Of a stretch of DNA of 64,000 bases, positions 51,055 through 64,000 are shown piece after piece. The translations under genes and the position numbers were made by a program. Position 1 is the first letter of the stretch. Every line of letters begins with the position of its first letter. This DNA is from Ianthella basta (taxonomy: Eukaryota; Porifera; Demospongiae; Verongiida; Ianthellidae): NCBI GenBank assembly GCA_964019415.1, contig OZ025885.1, forward strand, positions 4,366,620 to 4,430,619, given 5' to 3'. Under the pieces are notes generated by a model. It saw only the letters and a list, made by a program, of their open reading frames with translations. It had not been told where the DNA came from and searched no databases.

Positions 51055-52560
51055 TCCACTGGGAGGTGCCAATGAGCTGCACTTGCACGTCTGCCAGTAA
51101 TCACAGTATGCAGTGGGGAGGGCCTTCTTGAACCTGCAGACACAGACACACACAAGCACCAGCCAATGGTGTAGCTGTGCACAGCAACACAACTTATATG
51201 GAACTAGAAAGTACTGAACTTGCTTAATTACACGTACCACATACACTGAGTACACATACCTACATACAACATTAGCCAACCATATAGACTACAGTACATG
51301 TATACATACGTACCTATACATACACATTAAGACAAACACACACACACACACACATGTACACACATAATGGTAGGCCTTGTACTTACAGTAAAACTTATAC
51401 TGTCCTGTACAAGCTCAGCTGCACCAATGTACATTTACAGTGCATACGTATGTAGTGTACATGGAATAGGATGATGCTATTAGCACTTCTGGTGCACTTC
51501 CTTCTATCACTCACGAGAAATCACGTCCCCGATGACAGGTGTAGGCACACTCAGTGCAGCAACAGTAGCTGTCCACAATGTCACAGGTCCGGCACTCAAA
51601 GACGTCCTGGTTGATGTGTTCTCACCAGTCCAGGTGAAGGAGCAGCTGTCGTTGTGGCACAGCATTATGAACGGGGAGTCGTCTGGGTGGCTGTCTGGAG
51701 GGCAGACAGCAGACAGGAGCACAGACTGCTGGTCAGTGAGGGATGTAGCAAGCTGGAACAACTCAATGGCCATGTGGTATGAACGGCAGTAGATGGCAAA
51801 CATGAAAGGGAGTCATCCCAGATAGGTTCCTGCAAGAGAGGAGGAGAGAGGGAGGAAATGACAATGAGCTTCCATACACAGTACATTACACATCATACAG
51901 TGATTGCATCACTTTGTACAGTATATATGCCAATGGTAAATATAGTAATTGGGATAGTCACAGCAGGTACTGTCCTCATTAGAGAGGTGTCCTTGTAAGG
52001 AGGTCCCTGCATTGTACCAACAAAGGTCCTGTTTCAAAGAGTGACTGCACCCAGCACATATGGTTCATAGGCAGCTCACACCATAACTATGAGAAGCTTC
52101 AGTTCAACACTTGTGTTGCATTCGAGCACAGCACAACACAGCACACAACATACCAGTGTCACTCTGTCTCTGCGGTGCTGGTATACCTACACACATACAC
52201 ACGTACACACACCTTGCTTGCATGAGGGGCAGAAACATCCTTGGATTAACAGAAGCGGCATCCTGGATCATCTTTATGCAGCATAGCAGACCGTCACTCT
52301 CTCTCTCCTTCTCCCTCATCACTGGAGCTGTGAAGAAGATATTCCAAGGAGGAGGGGGGGACAAGAGAAGACGAGGAGGAAGCAGAGGAGCTGGCCATAT
52401 GTCTTCCAAAGCATGGAGGACGTTGCTGCCTCCACTCAACACTTCAGTGAGCCAACCAGCAGCCTCAGGACGTTGTGCAAACCGTCCCACCTCTCCCTGT
52501 AGGAGGTGTGGCATGAGGTTCTGTCTCTGATGGGCCACTAGTGCTGTGATGGAGGAGGCC
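51055..52560 (-). pseudogene. UBR5: UBR5-like gene fragment with UBR-box zinc finger
   Basis: Three consecutive exons of a HECT ligase related to UBR5/EDD/hyd. 52213-52560 encodes a region with LLQGEVGRFAQRPEAAGWLT and LPLMQAR. 51515-51829 encodes NLSGMTPF, then [55 protein letters not shown] and [14 protein letters not shown]. 51055-51133 encodes FKKALPTAYCDYWQTCKC. The Cys/His pattern is the UBR-type zinc finger that binds N-degrons. Exon phases fit, but the middle exon carries a +1 shift at about 51802 and a -1 shift at about 51626 that together restore the frame and leave a stop between. No RCC1 blades, MLLE or HECT exons are seen. Confidence 0.85.
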
Positions 52561-52979
52561 CTGTGGCACTGATGGCCACACTCTGTACTGGAGGCAACTT
52601 CTGCAAGGGAATCACAAAGGTACAGTACCCGGTAATATGTAACTCAACCAAGTTGCTCCAATGCCGACAGTGTACCGTGTACATAACAATGTCTGCCCCC
52701 CACACGGGACGGAACCTCTACTCTGTCAACACACACCAAGACTGGATGTACGTACACTGTATGCCTGAAGCCAGACCTACGTACGTATGGGCAGTGTGGT
52801 GCTAAATCACTCACACATAACGCGCAATGTCCTTGAGCCCTCAGCTCCCGCTCCTGAGAGAACACACAACCCGAGCAGCTCGTCACTACGCGCTTGCCTT
52901 CCTATTCTTCATCAGCTGTCACTCGTCACATGCGCTCTAGTAGTCAGCTGTAACTGTGCACGTGGTACCGTACTGCGCT

Positions 52980-53930
52980 TGTTCTTTTGGCCAGCTGCAG
53001 GAGCGGCTCGGCAGCAGGAGATCTTCTTCATATCACAGAACAGGACAGGGAGGGTACACATTTGAAAAGGTGAGTCATCCAATTAAGATAAAGTAGGAGT
53101 TTCCGAATAAGTGCAGACTGGTCGGTGTGGAAGTGTTTGCGTGGAGATTTGTGTGGGCGAGTGTTCGTGCGTTTTGTGTAGTTGTAAGGTACAGGATGGT
53201 TTCAGTTGTGTGCTGCTGATTAATGTTGACTTCATTCCTTGTTGTGCCCGCTCTCTTGCTGCCTAAGGTGCACGTGAGCACCATTCTGGACAGTCCCTTG
53301 GGCAAGGCCACAGTGAAGGGGCAGAAAACTTTACCAACAGTGAGGAGGAGAGGGTGGCAGCAGACAAGAGCTTCTCCACCAAAGACAAGTCAGTGGGAAG
53401 GTAGTGGGAGGGTGCAGAGGTAAGGGGTACAAGAGAGATGAGCAGTAGAAAGAGGGGCTGTGAGTGGGGCACGCCCACTAGGGTGGTCAGCTGCAGGTGG
53501 TAGTGTGTAATGATGGGAGTAGTGTCACTGATTGCACTTGTGTAAGGACATGAGTTGTATCCTTGCTGGTGACCTGATTGGTGCATTGTGACCTCATCCC
53601 ACATGTCAAGTCCATGGAACTGAAGAGCACTGCATACAATTATTATCCTGTTCTGCTGTATTTCAAAGGTATTGGTATATTGTGTGTTTGTTAACCATTT
53701 TCAGTTTATTGACTGTAATTGTTGTATAAGGTTAATGTTTCTCTACCTTTGCCCTCCTCTCCAGCCAAGTCCGTCGTGGCTGCCCTCAGTTGTGAGGTGA
53801 GTGGCAAGATCCCCAAATAAAACCTAGCTCAGCTCATCTGCTTCACCCTCCTCACCTTCCTTGTGACTGTACTCTCTGGGGCTTTGGATGAGCACATGGG
53901 AGTGGTGTGTCAGGACTACTGTTCTCTCTG
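52980..53930 (+). pseudogene. RPN2-derived fragments, copy 2
   Basis: The same order as at 22.94-23.76 kb: an exon ending AAG|GTGAGT at about 53068 (QQEIFFISQNRTG, with a frame shift); exon 53268-53400 (VHVSTILDSPLGKATVKG then ENFTNSEEERVAADKSF in a shifted frame), aligning with the NVLSQPLTQATVKLEHA part of human RPN2; and hydrophobic coding at about 53830-53900 (ICFTLLTFLVTVLSGA). RPN2 is a membrane subunit of the oligosaccharyltransferase in the ER. Confidence 0.65.
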
Positions 53931-55434
53931 ATGTGAGTCCACCCCTCTTCTCACTTCTCTTACTCTTCTTTCCTCCACCTCCCCCTCCCCTCTCCCTTCC
54001 CTCCCTATCTCCATCCCCTACACACAGATACCATGCACTATTCTCATGTCCTACATGTACACATTTCAGTGCACACTATCTCAGCCATTAAACACTTGTA
54101 CACCACTCACCATACTTACCTAGTGTATGCACACACTTCACAGTGCATGCCGTCTCTGACACTATATCACTTACTTCCTGGCTTTCTGTCATGTCCTCAC
54201 TTGATTCCTAGCTGAGCAGCCAAAGAATTGAATTCATCCATTAGTACATCAACCAAAATATGCCGACATAGTTGTAACAATACATACAAATGATGCAGTA
54301 TTGTTTGTACAGCACATATCCTGTATTAGACACATATTTATATTATTTGCTGCCACAGCTATAGGCATAATTAAGTGTCTAACAACCAGTCAATGTGGTA
54401 CTCTCTCATCCTATATATTGTGTGTGCTTTTTGTAGCTTTTTGCCTGTCCTCCTCCCCTCCCACTAGTGCCACCTTTCCTTCACCTTAGCGTTCTCTGGC
54501 AAGGGGAAGCAGTGAATGGGGGTGGGGCAGGGCGGGTGAGGGAGTAGGTTGGCAGTGAGCACTTGAGAAGTGGGTGTGGCAGTGGGTGGGGCGCTCACCA
54601 TTGTTGAGAGCAGGAGAGAAACAATATCCGACTGTGAAAGCTGTCCTCACACACGACTTGTGTGGACCATTTCTGAAGAGAAACATAAGCTGAGTTGACT
54701 GATGCTCTTTACTATTAAATGTATGGAGTGGTCCAACCATTTTGCCTTTCATCTCTTCATACTGGAGCGGCTCCCAGCAGGAGGCCTAGGTCTTCTTCAT
54801 CATAGAACAGGACAAACAGGGAGGGTACACATTTGAAATGGTGTGTCATGAAGTGTGTCCAATTCCTCACTCTACAGGGCATGCCATAAACTGAAAACTG
54901 CTAGCAATCAACCTTTAACCTTATTGGCTATTGATTGACTGAAAACTGTTAACCATGAGATTCGCTATTACTAAATGTGTGAATGTAATTCACTTCACAT
55001 GTGATTTTGTTTTCTGTGTCCACAGGATGTGAACAATTAAGGCTGGAAAGGAGTCATTGACAATCAATTCTGGGTCAAGAGACTATGTGATGTCTCTTCT
55101 AACTGGTGACTCTGGAGTGGAACAGCCTTTGGAGTGGGAAATTGTAAGCAAATGAAGCTGTGTAATGTGTATGTGTGTGTGGGCATGCCCGCATGTGCAT
55201 ATGCGTTTATGACTGTCTGTGATGCTGTGGAGTTGTCTCTGTCTGCTCTCTCCTTCAGTGTACCATTAAACTGACATTTGCTGATCAGTCCTCAACACAA
55301 AAGGACCTTCCTTGATGCTTACAAGACTAAACCAGAAATTACAGTAAGTGGTCTATTTTGTGTTATGTGATGTGAACAAGTGATGTAATGTCTGTAGTTT
55401 GGTGTGGTGTGATTTGTGGTGTGGTGGGATGTGT

Positions 55435-55655
55435 ACATAACTACCTCTGAAATAAGAACACCTCTCTAATGAGGACAGTACCTATACTGTCCCAGCTACA
55501 GTCATGGAGATGTATACATAGCTACCTCTGAAATACAGGCACCTTTCTAATGAGGACAGTGTGTATGCTGTCCCAGCTACAGTAGAAATGTTTATACAAC
55601 TACCTCGGTAATAAGGGCACCTCTCTAATGAGGACACTTTGGCCTGTTCCACATC
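55435..55655. repeat. Three-copy minisatellite (~80-bp unit)
   Basis: Three tandem units, each containing CTACCTC, AATGAGGACA and TGTCCCAGCTACAGT or a variant, inside an RPN2-like intron. A related inverted piece lies near 51965-52010. Confidence 0.8.
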
Positions 55656-56114
55656 CCGAACTGTCCTAAGATGTCTGGAATAGTGAGGTGCCACTGTTTA
55701 AAATGTATTGTGGTGTAGTGTAGTGGAGTGGTGTGGTGTGGTGTGTATGATTATGAATAGCTGATGTTTCCTTGAACATGTCCAACTTTGAACTGTACCA
55801 GATGTAACCCCATGAGTACTGCTGTCCTGCATCACTTGTCCCTTCTATCCATTCAGTGGTTGGTATGGGAGCAAACCTCTCCAATGTGCCAGTAATGGCC
55901 CATGGGCTCTTGTTTTCCAACTGAGTCTTGTTGGTGAGTTGTGTTGTCAACATGTTTACTGCTGTGAATGTCTTGATGGCCAGCTTGTTCTTTCCCTTTC
56001 AGCCATTTTTGGTCTGTACTACTGCTTCTGGTCACAGCTGGTGAGTACTGTTTGTGTGGCTGTTCTAATGCAGTGTTCACATGTTCACTGCCATTGTCAC
56101 GTCTCTTACTATTG

Positions 56115-56135
56115 TGGGGGGGGGGGGGGGGGGGG
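56115..56135. repeat. Poly-G tract
   Basis: About 20 consecutive G, followed by TGGAGGGGGG. Confidence 0.9.
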
Positions 56136-56519
56136 TGGAGGGGGGTCAACCAGCTCCCTCCGGACCCATATACCCTCCATCTCTCCTCCTGAAGTACCTT
56201 GCTCTGTTTGATGTACCAACCTTCATTGCTGGAACAGGTTGCTGAGGATGTCACAGGCTAGGAAGTGAGTGCACACACGCGCATGTGCACACACATGCAC
56301 ACACACACACACATGCGCACACACACACTAACACACACACCTTTACTATAGCAGAGGACCAGTACTCTGAATGGGAGGGACTGTGGGGAGTGTGATATTG
56401 TCCTCTTGTCTCCTGTTCTGTCTGTGCAGGGCTTGAAGGTCCCCAATAGCAGGAGCACTGTTAGGGAGTTCTCTTTGAAGCACATTTATTTGAACACTCT
56501 TTTCTAATGCTCATACTTT

Positions 56520-57369
56520 CTTTAATTATAATTCCATTTTGTAATAATACTTAATTGGTTTAATTATATTCCGTGTAGTGTGCATGCCATGAAACTGAAC
56601 AATTGCCATTAATATACACAGAATGTGCTGATTCATGAAGAATTAGGGTGTGCCACATATGGCTAGCTGTATTGAAGACTGTGCATATGTGTTATATATA
56701 TATTAGTTTTATTAACATACATAAAATTATGATTATACAAAGAGCAAGGAATGACAATCTAAATGAAATGGACTAGCTGAATACTCACTCTTCAGGTAGG
56801 TTCCCATGCAGTCTATATATAATATACGGTTCATAATTTGAGCGTTGAACCAATCAAAACTGTCTATTCAAATTGCATGGAACATTCAGTAGACTTGCTC
56901 TGTAAAATTCCATTCATACAGAATTTACTTATGTTAATCTATTTCGTCTGAAGGTGTCCAGCAACGAATTCGAAGGCGCTAACCACATTAGATCACCCCA
57001 GATTGCCTTGATATACTAGTACTCTTCCAAGTTTGGTGAAGATTGGTAGATAATTGAAGGAGGAATTTCTGAACAATGTAACACAATCTTTTCCCTACAT
57101 CATATCTCTTAGATATGGCGGCAACATTAACTGTAATAATTGCCTGGCAAGAACTCGGACAGAATAACTTTAAATCAAATTTTGACTTGACTTTGGCTTG
57201 TTACTCTCGCTACATCTCTTCATAATCCTAACACGTTTCGAATTTATGACGTTTCAGGCAGAATTGAAAGAGCAATTTTTGAACATGTGTTACATCTATT
57301 ATAATAAGATATGACACTCTGGCCTTCAGTCTTGATTACATAACACACATTACATATAATAAGTACTAA
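56520..57369. other. Intergenic stretch with repeat arm
   Basis: AT-rich, no gene seen. 56945-57320 is one arm of an inverted repeat pair with 58560-59025. Confidence 0.5.
56945..57320. mobile_element. Inverted repeat element, left copy
   Basis: GATATACTAGTACTCTTCCA, GTGAAGATTGG, TCTTAGATATGG(C/T)GGC and a TACGTTTCG-like motif recur as the reverse complement in 58560-59025. The right copy is a clear insertion in an NLR-E intron (it splits ACAATAATCT|CTTTAACAAATG). Confidence 0.65.

Positions 57370-64000
<6,631 letters not shown>

Larger units (their letters stand above)
54763..56516 (+). pseudogene. RPN2: RPN2 C-terminal region, copy 3
   Basis: Exons in RPN2 order on the plus strand: about 54790-54840 (VFFIIEQDKQGGYTFEM); 55026-55143 (IKAGKESLTINSGSRDYVM, then EQPLEWEI); about 55260-55348 (TIKLTFADQSS); about 55853-55935 (VGMGANLSN, then FQLSLV in another frame); 56003-56040 (IFGLYYCFWSQL); and about 56165-56255 (LLKYLALFDVPTFIAG). 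These match the last domain and transmembrane helices of ribophorin II (IRIGANVSN, GLMYVYWTQL, LKYLAILGSVTFLAG). Frameshifts in several exons make it a probable pseudogene. An unrecognised exon copy (GLKVPNSRSTVREF) follows at 56430. Confidence 0.75.

Overview
This window is animal (metazoan) genomic DNA. Its genes are split by many short introns with clean GT-AG borders, and it is rich in (CA)n microsatellites, MITE-like inverted-repeat elements and transposon remnants. The dominant content is a tandem array of NLR-type immune receptor genes, all on the minus strand. They combine a STAND/NACHT ATPase encoded in one ~1.75 kb exon, four short LRR-like exons, and in some members an N-terminal Death-fold exon. 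Lineage-specific NACHT-LRR arrays with Death domains on a DNA background like this suggest a marine invertebrate, most likely a demosponge. That is an inference; cnidarian or other invertebrate origin is not excluded.

Layout, left to right. 1-60: an exon fragment of a UBR5-like gene. 181-1590: a decayed NACHT exon. 2326-3021 (+): the last two exons of a CAND1-like gene. 3692-11622 (-): NLR-A, nine exons in consistent phase, with a classical Death domain, NACHT and LRR-like exons. 13304-14329 (-): a collapsed mini-NLR. 15302-22794 (-): NLR-B, with no Death exon. 22.94-24.10 kb (+): RPN2 (ribophorin II)-derived fragments. 24515-33003 (-): NLR-C, with a different Death-like domain. 33.2-35.8 kb: a very large foldback (long inverted repeat). 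36488-49509 (-): NLR-D, a pseudogene that lost its NACHT exon and was hit by five or more mobile elements, including a pogo/Tigger-like transposon. 50.2-52.6 kb (-): UBR5-like exons in scrambled order. 53.0-56.5 kb (+): RPN2 fragments. 57370-64000 (-): the 3' exons of NLR-E, interrupted by a 2.6 kb transposon whose protein resembles the DUF7869 family; this gene runs off the right edge.

The NLR units share one chassis: a five-codon first exon (MALSK), optional effector exons, the NACHT exon, then four LRR exons with the same intron phases. NLR-A uses a different first exon and a different Death domain on that chassis, so the array looks like a module-swapping receptor family. A conserved GC-AG intron follows the first LRR exon in every unit where it can be seen. 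UBR5, RPN2 and CAND1 pieces lie beside NLR units in several places. This suggests that segmental duplication of an ancestral neighbourhood carried flanking housekeeping exons along and broke them. All exon boundaries, phases and lengths were worked out by eye.
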